From Fen-1254 sp963769605 (lineage in GTDB: Bacteria; Bacteroidota; Ignavibacteria; UBA10030), in assembly GCA_963769605.1 (NCBI GenBank), contig CAVYML010000009.1, positions 1 through 64,000 of the forward strand: a DNA stretch of 64,000 nucleotides, read 5' to 3'. How positions within the stretch are numbered: the stretch's first letter is position 1; the number at the start of each line of letters is the position of its first letter. A program made the translations under genes and the position numbers. The notes beneath the pieces are model-generated. The model made no database searches, was not told the DNA's origin, and saw nothing but the letters and a program-made list of their open reading frames with translations. Below, in pieces: positions 46,147-55,429 of the stretch.

Positions 46147-47997
46147 TCATTTTATTCCCGGTCCTAAGACAATATCCATTGTCAATGCAGACGGAACTTT
46201 AGATTTCATTCTCACGTCTATCGTAATCGCTGTTATAAATATTTGCATCCGCAAATTTCCGTGTTCAACGGACAGCTGCATGGAGTCCTCGGGGGGCAGG
46301 ATGTTTACATATTCACGTAGATCCGGCAGGCTGCAGAGAAGCGAGATTCGGTCTTTCAGATCGACAGAAAAGCTGCTGCCTGCACCGGAAACCGGCATAA
46401 ACAATATCTTTGCAGTATCCAGCGAAATATTCCAGCGGTCATTCCCGAAATCGATTTTAAATTTTTTCTTTGCCCGGTTGACTGTAATATTTTTTGCCAA
46501 ATAACGATAGCCCTCCAGCGGAACGACAACCATAGAATCGCTCCGGAATGTATACGTCCTTGTACGTTCATTGCTGTCCGAGCCTTCCCACACATCCACA
46601 TAAGGCACGCCAAGAAGCTGCGCAATGCGTCTTGGGTTATCATTCCGGTTGTACCATCCGTTTCGAGAGTGATTCGCGCATACAGTATCGATTCGTTCTG
46701 CAAACCACGGCTGAAGGACTTCTACACCGTGCGTTTTCGTCAGATAGCGGGTCAGAGCGCTGATACGCTTGACATCCGCAAAAGGAATTTCATTTTTCGC
46801 TTTATGCGCTTTACCGTTCATTAAGAGATTATTCTTTGTCAGAATTTGTTCAAGCCGCTGCATTTGATTGTTTTTGGAAATGCTGAAAGCTCCCCACGGA
46901 CCGAATGAGACCAGCAATGCAATGGCACATAAACTGAGAGGAATCAATTTTATGCTTTTCGTTTTACTCAGAAGAAAATAGAGTGAGATTGCTGCGAGCC
47001 ATAATCCCAGGACGATGATAAAATACCGCAATTCGGTAATGCCGTAATCTGAAATACGCCGCCAGACCGCCAGCAGAAGCAGTGCGGTCAGTGGAAGAAC
47101 GAAAACATAGAACCAGCGCCACGCTGCAGACATCCAGGCATTTTCCCTGCGATCTTTAATGGGATGAATAAGCAGGAGCGAAAATATTCCTGTCGTTGAA
47201 AAGCCGAGCACGAGATAGCCCACCCAGCCTTTGGGCCAGTCCCATTGAATTATAATCTTCCCCATATATGCATAGAGAATGCAAAGGTACACTGCAACGA
47301 GCGGAATCATGACGTACTGCGTAAAGACTTTCAATCCTTTAGGATAGTTTACGTCCGTATCCGATGCATTGGCACCGCGGGGAATGCCGCTGAGAAAAAA
47401 CCATGTATTGAAGAGTCCGGCGAGAAGCCACCAGAGCTGAAAATAACGTTCTCCCCTTATTTCGACGGCAAACAATTGGTTGACGGCCAACAGGGCGACA
47501 GCCATACCCGTATAGAGCACGGTAGTATAAAGCGCAGCAGTGACAAAGCGCAGGAAAAGCGTTTTGTTGAATTCCCAGAATGCGGCAATTCGTCCGCGCT
47601 CCATAAACGCCGCGAAAGCAACGAACATGTGTGCCGCAATGATAAAGAGAAAATATCGAATAACATGGATAGATGCCGATTCAAAGATATCCCTAGGTAA
47701 AAGCAGATAGTATACAATCAGGAGAAACAACGCGCACAGTTTTACAATAAGCGCACGGCTGAAGCTCCATTTCTTATTTTCTGCAATAAGCTGAAGAGCA
47801 ATGAAGAAAGAAATGCCGAGGAAAGCGATTGCTGCGGCATTATACAGCCAGCGGATGCCGTAAGATGCATGCATTTCATTCTGGACAATAATAATTGCGC
47901 TTGCAGTGCCTGCTGCAGCCGATAGAATTGTAAACGGAAAGCGTTTATATGTATCGAATGCTTCTTTCCAGAGCTGACGAAGAGACGGTAGTTTCAT
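46147..47997 (-). CDS. DUF4153 membrane protein
   Basis: 616 aa with about 11-12 hydrophobic segments in the first 400 residues and a soluble C-terminal domain of about 200 residues. The start MKLPSLRQLWKEAFDTYKRFPF is characteristic of DUF4153 proteins in Bacteroidota. Function is unknown. The C-terminal soluble part has an SxPDLREYVNILPPE-type segment. The AI-2E remnant gene ends three bases upstream of its start, so they may be co-transcribed. Confidence 0.75.
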   Translation of the reverse strand: MKLPSLRQLWKEAFDTYKRFPFTILSAAAGTASAIIIVQNEMHASYGIRWLYNAAAIAFLGISFFIALQLIAENKKWSFSRALIVKLCALFLLIVYYLLLPRDIFESASIHVIRYFLFIIAAHMFVAFAAFMERGRIAAFWEFNKTLFLRFVTAALYTTVLYTGMAVALLAVNQLFAVEIRGERYFQLWWLLAGLFNTWFFLSGIPRGANASDTDVNYPKGLKVFTQYVMIPLVAVYLCILYAYMGKIIIQWDWPKGWVGYLVLGFSTTGIFSLLLIHPIKDRRENAWMSAAWRWFYVFVLPLTALLLLAVWRRISDYGITELRYFIIVLGLWLAAISLYFLLSKTKSIKLIPLSLCAIALLVSFGPWGAFSISKNNQMQRLEQILTKNNLLMNGKAHKAKNEIPFADVKRISALTRYLTKTHGVEVLQPWFAERIDTVCANHSRNGWYNRNDNPRRIAQLLGVPYVDVWEGSDSNERTRTYTFRSDSMVVVPLEGYRYLAKNITVNRAKKKFKIDFGNDRWNISLDTAKILFMPVSGAGSSFSVDLKDRISLLCSLPDLREYVNILPPEDSMQLSVEHGNLRMQIFITAITIDVRMKSKVPSALTMDIVLGPGIK

Positions 47998-47999
47998 TT

Positions 48000-48314
48000 T
48001 TAGGCTTCCTTTTTATTACGAACAATTTGCATACTCTCCGAAGGCGCTTCCGGCCCAAGCAGCACGGCAATGCATCGTGTCTCTTTATTATTCTCGAATG
48101 CAAATTTCAGAGTCATGGTAAACGGCACACACAAAACCATACCGATAAGGCCAAGGCTGGGGATATAGTTGAATAAAAATGCAATGAAACCCCAGAGAAC
48201 TGGAAACAACACAAGAAAAGACTGCGCCTGATAGATGCCCCAGATAATTACAACAAATGCGGCGGCGGTAAAAAGGAAGCTTGTTCCATGTTTAATATTT
48301 TTCTGATCTGTCAT
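48000..48314 (-). CDS. Internally deleted AI-2E family transporter
   Basis: 104 aa against about 350 for the family. Residues about 12-34 (LFTAAAFVVIIWGIYQAQSF) match the first helix. PVLWGFIAFLFNYIPSLG (about 38-55) matches the late FWG.LAF..N.IP motif, and IGMVLCVPFTMTLKFAFEN plus RCIAVLLGPEAPSE match the C-terminus. Both junctions are in frame, so two internal segments (roughly 190 and 70 residues) seem to be missing. The product is probably non-functional as a transporter, but its frame is intact. Confidence 0.7.
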   Translation of the reverse strand: MTDQKNIKHGTSFLFTAAAFVVIIWGIYQAQSFLVLFPVLWGFIAFLFNYIPSLGLIGMVLCVPFTMTLKFAFENNKETRCIAVLLGPEAPSESMQIVRNKKEA

Positions 48315-48436
48315 AATTTTTCCGTTTGCAGCTTGGTACTTTTTTACTGCTGTCTTTTAGCTTTCGGTTTTAATCTTAACAAACAGAGCGTTCACAATGT
48401 AACAATAAGAATCATTATAAGATTATTTTTTCAACT

Positions 48437-49006
48437 TCATCCTTTTTTCCATCGCTGCTCATTACGAACTTTATACAGCCTTTCCGTAAAACCCCCTTCC
48501 TGAACAAATTGCTCTTCGAGCACATGCAACAGCTGGTCCAGCAGGTAGTTTGTTTGGTGAATGACACAGACAATGGTGTTTGCAGCAACCTCTGCCGGAC
48601 ATTGCTCCACATAGGTCATATAAGTCTTATAAGACCTATTGTTTTCAAAAGCCAGGGCTCTGATTTCTTTTGCTTTAGAATGCTCTTTTCCCCAAAGCGG
48701 CAAATTATGCTGCCGCAAATAGTCGTGATAGTCCAAGAGCAATTCTTCCAAACTTGCCCTTGCAACGCCCACAAGCTTTAGTTCTGTTTTTTTAGAAGTG
48801 CCGGAGGCCATGCTTCCTTCGGCAATATTTTGTTTACCACTCCGGGCTACCTGCACCATTTGATCTACAGTTCTGGATCGCTTATCGATAAACCGTTCAC
48901 AAAATTTTACTGTAGCATCGTACACAATCTCCACCATTTGATACGATTTGAGATTTCGGTATCCTCCATGCGGCGGAATTAATCTTTTGTCTTCTGATAA
49001 CTCCAT
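48437..49006 (-). CDS. Four-helix bundle protein (S23/IVP-like family)
   Basis: Start at 49006 with GGGGGAGAAG upstream. 189 aa. YRNLKSYQMVEIVYDATVKF, QMVQVARSGKQNIAEG and KTELKLVGVARASLEELLLDY are the hallmark helices of the family often annotated as four helix bundle suffix protein. Some homologues are inserted in 23S rRNA genes, others are free-standing; role unknown. The C-terminal helices (VIHQTNYLLDQLLHVLEEQF) extend beyond the basic 120-residue form. Confidence 0.85.
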   Translation of the reverse strand: MELSEDKRLIPPHGGYRNLKSYQMVEIVYDATVKFCERFIDKRSRTVDQMVQVARSGKQNIAEGSMASGTSKKTELKLVGVARASLEELLLDYHDYLRQHNLPLWGKEHSKAKEIRALAFENNRSYKTYMTYVEQCPAEVAANTIVCVIHQTNYLLDQLLHVLEEQFVQEGGFTERLYKVRNEQRWKKG

Positions 49007-49053
49007 CTTCTCCCCCTTTGGAATTAATGATTGAAGCAAAAATTTTAATTATT

Positions 49054-49632
49054 CTATTTTTTCGGACGTGATTCGGGGGGAATCATTCCGTTGACGCGAT
49101 AATACACTACCAACTGCCCGTAATGTTCGCCTGCATGTTCAAGCGTACCCAGCCAGCCGAACCATGCATGAATCATAATATTGGCCCACGGATATTTAAT
49201 CTCGCGCGTCAATCCGCTGTCCCCCTGCGCTTTGATCAACTCTGCGCCGTCGGCGACTGCCTGCTTTATAAGCTTTACAATGTCGGATTTTGTCGTGTAC
49301 TTTTTCTTCAAGGAATCCTCGTTCCCGCCGAACTCCATCGTTTTCCCTCCGATCGCGCTCATCATGACATACTCGTCTCCGGCAACATGAATAAGACTTT
49401 CTCCGAACGTCCGTTGATCCTTCTGTGCTTTAAATCCGTACTTATCCTCCGGAAAATCTTCCGCCATAGCGACCAATTTTCTACCGATATCGTTCCATGC
49501 CCATAACATTTCATGAGATGGACTATTAACAGGTCTGGGAGGTTCGACCGGTTTATTCGCTTGACCCGAAGCAAATGTAACGAACAGCACCGCGAGTCCG
49601 GAAAACATGAGAGCAGAAATAAATTTAGACAT
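49054..49632 (-). CDS. Exported DinB family protein
   Basis: 192 aa. Signal peptide to about residue 23 (TFASGQA), then a DinB four-helix bundle with His residues at family positions: SLIHVAGDEYVMM and a C-terminal LEHAGEHYGQLVVYYRVNGMIP. DinB-like proteins bind a metal through three His and include thiol transferases; the specific activity is unknown. It is monocistronic as far as I can see. Confidence 0.85.
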   Translation of the reverse strand: MSKFISALMFSGLAVLFVTFASGQANKPVEPPRPVNSPSHEMLWAWNDIGRKLVAMAEDFPEDKYGFKAQKDQRTFGESLIHVAGDEYVMMSAIGGKTMEFGGNEDSLKKKYTTKSDIVKLIKQAVADGAELIKAQGDSGLTREIKYPWANIMIHAWFGWLGTLEHAGEHYGQLVVYYRVNGMIPPESRPKK

Positions 49633-49985
49633 GAGATAATCCTTTCTTAAGAGAGGTGATTTATTTATGATTGCCTTCGAGTATTTCGGAATAATACAGA
49701 TTATTGGATTCTAAGGATTTTTTTGATCAAAAACCGCAATACTCCTTGCAATCGTGATCGCGTTTTTTATGTGAGGACCCTTAGATTCACACTTTACAAG
49801 ATGGATGGAGATAAACTGAATACTCTATAATATTACCAAACTGTCGGACACCTTCGCAAAGTGTCACTGCTGTTGGACTTGATCTTTGGAACTTTTGTGT
49901 TGAAGAATTCGTCTCTTAACAATTAAACCTGTTGCATTATTCACAGGTCTAATGAATAGCAACAAACAATATGCGTGGAGCAGTT
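49633..49985. other. Intergenic region between divergent genes
   Basis: Holds the promoters of the minus-strand DinB gene and plus-strand lipoprotein gene. ACCTGT (49928-49933) and ACAGGT (49942-49947) form a small dyad. No gene is seen. Confidence 0.4.
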
Positions 49986-50426
49986 ATGACGCACAAAATT
50001 ATTTCATTCGCCATTCTTCTTATGGCTCTCGGCCTCTTCGGATGCGCCTCCGGCGGTTATACACGAATTGCCAAAGATCATTCTATGCAGCGCGACACTC
50101 TCAGGAGAATGTCGCAGCAGGATGTCATAAATATGTCGAAAGCCGGCGTGAGCGACAGCCTGATTATCGTCATGATGGATGCAACAAACACCTGGTTCCA
50201 TTTGAAGTCCCAGGACGTTATCGATCTAAAAAATGCCGGCGTGAGCGAGAAGGTGATTGCTGCTATGATGCAGCCGCCAAGCCCGCCATCAAACCAATCG
50301 GGCAATTCAAATACAGTGATGTACTACGCTTATCCGCCCTATTATTGGTATGACGGATATTATCCATATTGGTATTATCCAGGAGTTTCCGTGAGAGCAG
50401 GCATTCGCGGCGGCTTTCATCATTGA
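49986..50426 (+). CDS. Small lipoprotein with two internal repeats
   Basis: Start at ATG 49986 with GGAG upstream. 146 aa. Lipobox LFGCAS near residue 20. Two copies of a 25-30-residue unit follow: SQQDVINMSKAGVSDSLII and SQDVIDLKNAGVSEKVIAAM, each ending in a short helix. The C-terminus is proline- and tyrosine-rich (YYAYPPYYWYDGYYPYWY). Such proteins are common in this group, likely anchored to a membrane; function unknown. Confidence 0.65.
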   Translation: MTHKIISFAILLMALGLFGCASGGYTRIAKDHSMQRDTLRRMSQQDVINMSKAGVSDSLIIVMMDATNTWFHLKSQDVIDLKNAGVSEKVIAAMMQPPSPPSNQSGNSNTVMYYAYPPYYWYDGYYPYWYYPGVSVRAGIRGGFHH

Positions 50427-50472
50427 CAGTTCCATGAACAGATATCTTCAGATCTGACTGGAACACAAAAAA

Positions 50473-50506
50473 GGGGATGCGCATTTTTGTCAAGATGCGC
50501 ATCCCC
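50473..50506. terminator. Perfect 12-base hairpin
   Basis: GGGGATGCGCAT (50473-50484) and ATGCGCATCCCC (50495-50506), loop of 10. It follows the lipoprotein stop by 46 bases. The T-run on the minus strand (complement of the A-run before 50473) would make it a terminator for leftward transcription. Confidence 0.65.
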
Positions 50507-50585
50507 GCCGAATTATCTCGTTTTCATTTTTCTGGAAACGAAGACAGTTGGTGGTATTGTTTAAATCACCAGACTGTCAAACAAG

Positions 50586-50636
50586 GCTCTCAAGCAAGCG
50601 CCTGTCAAGCTGCATTTTTGATAGGCGCTTGAGAGC
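50586..50636. terminator. Long hairpin with 4-base bulge
   Basis: GCTCTCAAG and CGCCTGTCAA on the left (separated by CAAG) pair with TTGATAGGCG and CTTGAGAGC on the right. It lies about 15 bases before a small plus-strand ORF. Confidence 0.55.
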
Positions 50637-50651
50637 AAAAGAAGGAACTTT

Positions 50652-50960
50652 ATGTCAAGCATATTTCTAAAAATAGTTTTAAATTTCTGCCGCTTCTTTT
50701 ATACTCCACATTACATCGCTTCATTTTCGAACCAATCAATGCAGATTTCAAAACACTTAGCCTTTGCTTTAACTTTTTTCGCTCGCATATTAGCATTCTT
50801 CCCGCTTGCACCGCATTATTCGGCGCTCATATTAACGCTCTTTCCGTTTATCTCGCATTACTGCGAAATATTGCTGCGTCACTCCGGATTCCTGCGTCCC
50901 GTCATCAGCATTATTTCAAAATGCTTCATCCTCGCAACGAATCAGTCCGCGCGGCTGTGA
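50652..50960 (+). CDS. Small hydrophobic ORF (102 aa), doubtful
   Basis: GAAGGAACTTT precedes the ATG, a good ribosome-binding site. The product is hydrophobic with repeated Phe/His/Leu-rich stretches (FFPLAPHYSALILTLFPFISHY) and overlaps the end of the minus-strand DoxX gene by 19 bases. I know no family. Composition could also be chance in an AT-rich gap, so I rate it low. Confidence 0.25.
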   Translation: MSSIFLKIVLNFCRFFYTPHYIASFSNQSMQISKHLAFALTFFARILAFFPLAPHYSALILTLFPFISHYCEILLRHSGFLRPVISIISKCFILATNQSARL

Positions 50961-51436
50961 AGATCCTTATTCGGCGATGTCTTTTTTAGAATGAAAAGTT
51001 CATCCAGCGACCACCGGCCTGAGCCGGCAATCAGCAGAAAAATCGATCCAAGAATCATAGACAAATCTACGCGCGCTTCATGCGCCATTGTCCAAAATCC
51101 TTTTTCCATAAGCATCGGAATCTTTGTCGTTGTAATTGCGACAAGCATATCGATAACCAGCGGAAGAGCGGCAAGGCGTATGTACAAACCAAACAGCACC
51201 ATGACGCCGCACACTATCTCTACAACACCGACGAAAGGAGCCGTCATTTCCGGTACCGGAATTCCGATCTTTATAAATCTGCCGATTCCCAGTGCGTCAG
51301 GGAAAAGAAATTTCTGAATACCCTCGGAAAGAAAAACCGTCCCCACTATTATTCTGATAAGAATAATTGCACTCTGAACCTTGCCGGTTTCTCTGCGGAT
51401 ATTGAAAGAACGATCGCTTTGAGGCATACTTCCCAA
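50942..51436 (-). CDS. DoxX family membrane protein
   Basis: 164 aa, or 161 from the ATG at 51427. Four hydrophobic segments. ILIRIIVGTVFLSEGIQKFLFP and GVVEIVCGVMVLFGLYIRLAALPL are the DoxX signature. The start is just downstream of the end of the outer-membrane protein gene on the same strand, so an operon is likely. Role in the membrane unknown. Confidence 0.85.
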   Translation of the reverse strand: MGSMPQSDRSFNIRRETGKVQSAIILIRIIVGTVFLSEGIQKFLFPDALGIGRFIKIGIPVPEMTAPFVGVVEIVCGVMVLFGLYIRLAALPLVIDMLVAITTTKIPMLMEKGFWTMAHEARVDLSMILGSIFLLIAGSGRWSLDELFILKKTSPNKDLHSRAD

Positions 51437-51441
51437 TTCCT

Positions 51442-52203
51442 TTAGATTGTAAGCTGATATCCGATATATCCCGTTATCGTTGCAGTGCCGGATAAACTAT
51501 GACCAATTGAAAGCAACAAATGATTTGTCTCGTCGAAATTTATGTATCCGCCGAGATTGAACGATCCGACAGCTTCAGCATCCGGTGTATTCGTAGTCTG
51601 GTAACACAACTCTCCGCCAAGCGTAACGACTTTCGAAAAATCGTATTGCAGCTCCCATCCCGTAAAAATCCAATTCTGCTGCCCGGGCGCCGGATTATAC
51701 CAAAACCCTCCTCCGCCGTACGTTGTCCAGTTTCCCCAGCTTTTCTGTATCCAGACAGGAACATAGATCTGAGCTTTTCCCACGCCTAACTGTTTATTTT
51801 CATTCCCTGTGGGAAGTTCGGCTAATGGAAAAATTCCTATTTGCGGCATATTGTCGGTTTCTTCAACAAAGCGGTATTTAACGCCTATCTCTGTATCGGA
51901 GTATCCATATTGTACGTCGTCCAAACTACGTACATATCCAAAGGGAGCGACAAGATGGAGCTGCACGTCCGGAACAATACCGTAATTGATCTCAAAGTGA
52001 GGAAGCGTTGCACTCGTTGCATCTTTTTCGAATTGCTGCATAGAAGCGATATAGAATTCCCAATGCTGATAATCCACAGGCTGCGGATCATCTGTCCTAA
52101 AAGGCGGACCGGCAGATGCGTCTGGAGTTGTTGATAAAAGGAATAATATGCCGGTACAACACAATGGAAATGGAAATGGAAATCGAATTCTCATATCGTC
52201 CAA
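51442..52203 (-). CDS. Exported outer-membrane beta-barrel-like protein
   Basis: 253 aa. Signal peptide to about residue 31 (DASAGPP), then GPPFRTDDPQPVDYQHWEFYI and an alternating aromatic beta pattern ending in GYIGYQLTI. This start is typical of a family of predicted outer-membrane transporters often found with DoxX-like genes. FPLAELPTGNENKQLG recalls the PTG motif of the protein at 22737. Ligand unknown. Confidence 0.7.
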   Translation of the reverse strand: MDDMRIRFPFPFPLCCTGILFLLSTTPDASAGPPFRTDDPQPVDYQHWEFYIASMQQFEKDATSATLPHFEINYGIVPDVQLHLVAPFGYVRSLDDVQYGYSDTEIGVKYRFVEETDNMPQIGIFPLAELPTGNENKQLGVGKAQIYVPVWIQKSWGNWTTYGGGGFWYNPAPGQQNWIFTGWELQYDFSKVVTLGGELCYQTTNTPDAEAVGSFNLGGYINFDETNHLLLSIGHSLSGTATITGYIGYQLTI

Positions 52204-52290
52204 TCCTCGATATCATAGAAAACGCATCAACCGAAAAACCGGTTCCATTGCTCTATGAAATGGTAATTTGCAGCATACGCCCGAACACCA

Positions 52291-52340
52291 CCGCGGTCAC
52301 CCTCCCAAGGCGGGCGAGCCACCCGCGGCTGCAAGGCTTA
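52291..52340. repeat. Degenerate CCGCGG intergenic repeat
   Basis: CCGCGGTCACC...GGCGGGCGAGCCACCCGCGG forms imperfect inverted text between the barrel gene and DinB gene. It is a relative of the 16664 family or a separate GC-rich repeat. Confidence 0.35.
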
Positions 52341-52814
52341 TGCTTCTTTCACAGCTGAAAGAATATAATCGGTAACAGGCGGCTTTAGTCCCTGCAGCCG
52401 AATTATTCTGTTCAACTGCGCCCGATGATGAATGGAATGATAATTAATCTGAAGTATCACATCCCGTATCATCGCAGTGTATTGTTTACCGTCTTTGGGT
52501 CTTGGGAACGCGACTCTTTCTTCCAGCGATTCTTCACTGCGGCCTTCGAGAAACGACAGCCATTTGTCGACGCTTTCGATCCATCGGGCGCCGAGTTCCT
52601 CCGGCGCATACGCCGGACCCGTCCAATTAAGCTGCGAATCATCCACCGCATGTGTAATCCTGTTCAGCCATTTATCCTGAGCAGTTATAAAATGACCGAA
52701 AAGCTTAATCGATTCTTCTTTATCCGGCAGCTGCAAAACGGTCTCGAGGAGTTTTGTGTTCGCCCATTTATTGAATTTAAAAAAATCGATAAGGTATTGT
52801 TTCATTGTCAGCAT
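52338..52814 (-). CDS. DinB family protein
   Basis: 158 aa, cytosolic. The N-terminal helix (YLIDFFKFNKWANTKLLETV), LFGHFITAQDKWLNRI and the C-terminal INYHSIHHRAQLNRIIRLQG with clustered His make the metal-binding four-helix bundle of DinB. AAGGAGACGAT precedes the ATG. It starts 20 bases after the YgiQ stop on the same strand and may be co-transcribed. Activity unknown. Confidence 0.92.
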   Translation of the reverse strand: MLTMKQYLIDFFKFNKWANTKLLETVLQLPDKEESIKLFGHFITAQDKWLNRITHAVDDSQLNWTGPAYAPEELGARWIESVDKWLSFLEGRSEESLEERVAFPRPKDGKQYTAMIRDVILQINYHSIHHRAQLNRIIRLQGLKPPVTDYILSAVKEA

Positions 52815-52833
52815 ATCGTCTCCTTGCTGTTTG

Positions 52834-54663
52834 TTAGAGATTCAGACTTTTTATTAAATCGCCTCGTTGCATAGAGCGCAGCTCCGTTTTCAGCTCCTCA
52901 CGCTTTTCCTTTTTATAAAGAAAAAAGAATAGCTGCTGCATTTTCTTTTCTCTAACCGTACACGGTACGGCAACTTTTTTCAATGTGTACGGATCGAATC
53001 CGGCATAGTACATCACGGATCCAAGCGTCATCGGTGTCGGTGTAAAATCCTGAACCTGTTCAAGATTAAGATGAAGCTTTCCAGCCTCTATCGCAAGTTC
53101 CGCCATCTCATCGAGTCCGCAGTCCGGCAGGCTCGATATAAAATACGGTATCAATTGCTGATTTAATCCGTATTCATCGGAGAGTGCAGTAAACCGCTCA
53201 TGGAGATGAATATAACTTTCAAACGGCGGTTTGCGAAGCAGTTTTAAAACTTTGCCGGATGTATGCTCCGGCGCCACTTTAAGGCGCCCTGATACATGAT
53301 GCACCACAAGTTCTTTCAGGTACTCAATCGCCGATGCAGACACTGGCTTGTTTTTCGGATCGATGATAAGGTCGTAGCGTATGCCGCTTCCGATGGTTAT
53401 TTTTTTTATGCCTTTGATGCTCCGGGCTTCGTGGTAAACTTCGAGCAATGCCTTATGATCCGTACCAAGATTCTTGCACACGGATGGATATATGCAAGAC
53501 GGGCGCCTGCATGCAGCGCATTGTTCTTTTTCGAAGCCTTCCATCTTGTACATATTTGCCGATGGACCGCCAAGGTCGGTTATATGACCCTTAAAGGAAG
53601 GCTTGTCTGCAATAGCTTTGAGTTCCTTGATAATGGAATGCTTCGATCGGCTGGAAATAAATTTTCCCTGGTGGGCGGAAATTGTGCAAAATGAGCATCC
53701 GCCGAAACATCCCCGATGTATCGTGACGGAATCTTTGATCATTTCAAATGCAGGTATCGGTTCCTTGCCGCGGTACCGCGGATGCGGCAGGCGCGTAAAT
53801 GGAAGATCGTAGATCCGATCCATCTCTTCTTCGGAAAGCGGCGGATATACCGGATTGATAATAATCCATCGATCCCTGTTTTTTTCCGCCAGAATCTTTT
53901 GTTTTATTTTATTGGACTCTTCTTCCGTTCGAACGAAATTTTTGGCAAACGCTTTCGGGTCAATGAGACATTCATCATAGGAAGCAAGGAGAATCGCATC
54001 TTTCATATCGGATGGAAACTCATTCGCCGGAAATGCCGTTTGAGGAACGTTCGTAATATTTTCAATTTCCTCTCCGTCCCGGAGTCTCTTTGCAACTTCG
54101 ACGATAGATTTTTCCGACATCCCGTACAAAAGCAGATCCGCTCCGGAATCGACAAGAATAGAAGGTTTGAGAGAATCGCTCCAATAATCATAATGAGTCA
54201 AACGACGGAGAGAGGCTTCTATGCCGCCGAGGATCAGCGGGATATCCGTATAAAGTGATTTCAGAATTTTTGAATAGATTGTTGCGGCATAATCGGGACG
54301 CTGTCCCGCTTTGTTGCCGGGCGTGTAGGCATCATTGGAGCGGAGACGTTTGTTCGCCGTATAATGATTGATCATGGAATCCATGTTGCCGGCGCTGACT
54401 CCGAAGAACAATTTCGGAACTCCAAGTTTTTTAAAATCCCTTAAATCGTCGCGCCAGTTCGGCTGCGGGACTATTGCAACCCGATATCCCTCATGCTCCA
54501 GCACCCTTGCGATGACAGCTGTTCCGAATGAAGGATGATCGACAAACGCATCACCGGTAAAAAGAATGACATCGGCTCGATCCCAGCCGAGATCCTTCAT
54601 CTCTTTTATAGAGGTCGGGAAAGATACTTTTCTTTCGCTTTTATGATGGGGAGAATACTTCAT
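52834..54663 (-). CDS. YgiQ family radical SAM protein
   Basis: 609 aa. An N-terminal B12-binding-like region (about residues 30-200, VILFTGDAFVDHPSFG...) precedes the radical SAM core with the cluster motif RGCFGGCSFC near residue 320. Two further Cys groups (CAACRRPSCIYPSVC near 385) may bind another cluster. C-terminal YgiQ domain follows. Members are widespread, with no firmly assigned substrate. Length is normal. Stop is 20 bases from the DinB gene. Confidence 0.92.
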   Translation of the reverse strand: MKYSPHHKSERKVSFPTSIKEMKDLGWDRADVILFTGDAFVDHPSFGTAVIARVLEHEGYRVAIVPQPNWRDDLRDFKKLGVPKLFFGVSAGNMDSMINHYTANKRLRSNDAYTPGNKAGQRPDYAATIYSKILKSLYTDIPLILGGIEASLRRLTHYDYWSDSLKPSILVDSGADLLLYGMSEKSIVEVAKRLRDGEEIENITNVPQTAFPANEFPSDMKDAILLASYDECLIDPKAFAKNFVRTEEESNKIKQKILAEKNRDRWIIINPVYPPLSEEEMDRIYDLPFTRLPHPRYRGKEPIPAFEMIKDSVTIHRGCFGGCSFCTISAHQGKFISSRSKHSIIKELKAIADKPSFKGHITDLGGPSANMYKMEGFEKEQCAACRRPSCIYPSVCKNLGTDHKALLEVYHEARSIKGIKKITIGSGIRYDLIIDPKNKPVSASAIEYLKELVVHHVSGRLKVAPEHTSGKVLKLLRKPPFESYIHLHERFTALSDEYGLNQQLIPYFISSLPDCGLDEMAELAIEAGKLHLNLEQVQDFTPTPMTLGSVMYYAGFDPYTLKKVAVPCTVREKKMQQLFFFLYKKEKREELKTELRSMQRGDLIKSLNL

Positions 54664-54991
54664 CGTTTACCCGGTCATTATGTATAAGAACCTATGTAAT
54701 ATAAGCTATATAATCAGCAATTTCCTTAGTCTGTCTATCGCGGGAACCCCGAACGCTCCAATGCGGTTACACAAATATTATGAAGGCAAGGAACAATATG
54801 GAATTACGATTCAGAACAGAGGCATCGATCAATACAGATGTACCCTCCGCAGAACCATGGCGGAGATCTCGCTTTGATACGGATATTGATCGAGCTTCGG
54901 GATCTATCGTTCAAAGTTTCTTCATGCAGCAGTCTCCTGACAGAACGATAAAAACCGCAATACGGAAACGATATTTGATGAAATGCGCATC
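54664..54991. other. Intergenic region between divergent YgiQ and SRPBCC genes
   Basis: No convincing gene. A short frame overlapping 54780-54995 looks like chance. It holds the promoters of both flanking genes. Confidence 0.35.
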
Positions 54992-55429
54992 ATGAAAAAC
55001 GAATCCTTCGTTATCGAAAGAACATACAACGCTCCTATTTTAAAAGTATGGAAAGCAATCACCGACAGGAACAATATAAAGCAGTGGTATTTCGATATTG
55101 CCGAGTTCAAACCCGAAAAAGATTTTGAATTCCGGTTCTCCGGCGGAACGGAGAATAGAAAGTACATGCATTTGTGTAAAGTCACCGAAATAATAATCGG
55201 CAGAAAGCTTACATACAGATGGCGGTACGACGGCTATGAGGGAGATTCAGTCGTCACGTACGAATTGTTCGAAGAAGCGGAAAAAACCAGATTAAAGCTC
55301 ATATACATCGGCCTGGAATCTTTCCCGACGGACAATCCCGATTTTGCAAAAGAAAGGTTTGCTGAGGGATGGACATATATTATTGGTACATCGTTGGAAA
55401 GGTTTTCTGAAAAACCTGTGCCGATTTAA
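54992..55429 (+). CDS. SRPBCC (AHSA1-like) domain protein
   Basis: 145 aa from ATG 54992. FVIERTYNAPILKVWKAITDRNNIKQWYF is the typical N-terminus of the Aha1/CalC-like START fold, ending with the long C-terminal helix (ERFAEGWTYIIGTSLERFSE). These proteins bind hydrophobic ligands in a cavity; the ligand is unknown. It begins a run of small stress-type genes (YciI, VOC). Confidence 0.9.
   Translation: MKNESFVIERTYNAPILKVWKAITDRNNIKQWYFDIAEFKPEKDFEFRFSGGTENRKYMHLCKVTEIIIGRKLTYRWRYDGYEGDSVVTYELFEEAEKTRLKLIYIGLESFPTDNPDFAKERFAEGWTYIIGTSLERFSEKPVPI

Noticed and set aside
49952..50353. 133-residue plus-strand frame
   Set aside because: Overlaps the lipoprotein frame, which has a lipobox, repeats and a ribosome-binding site.
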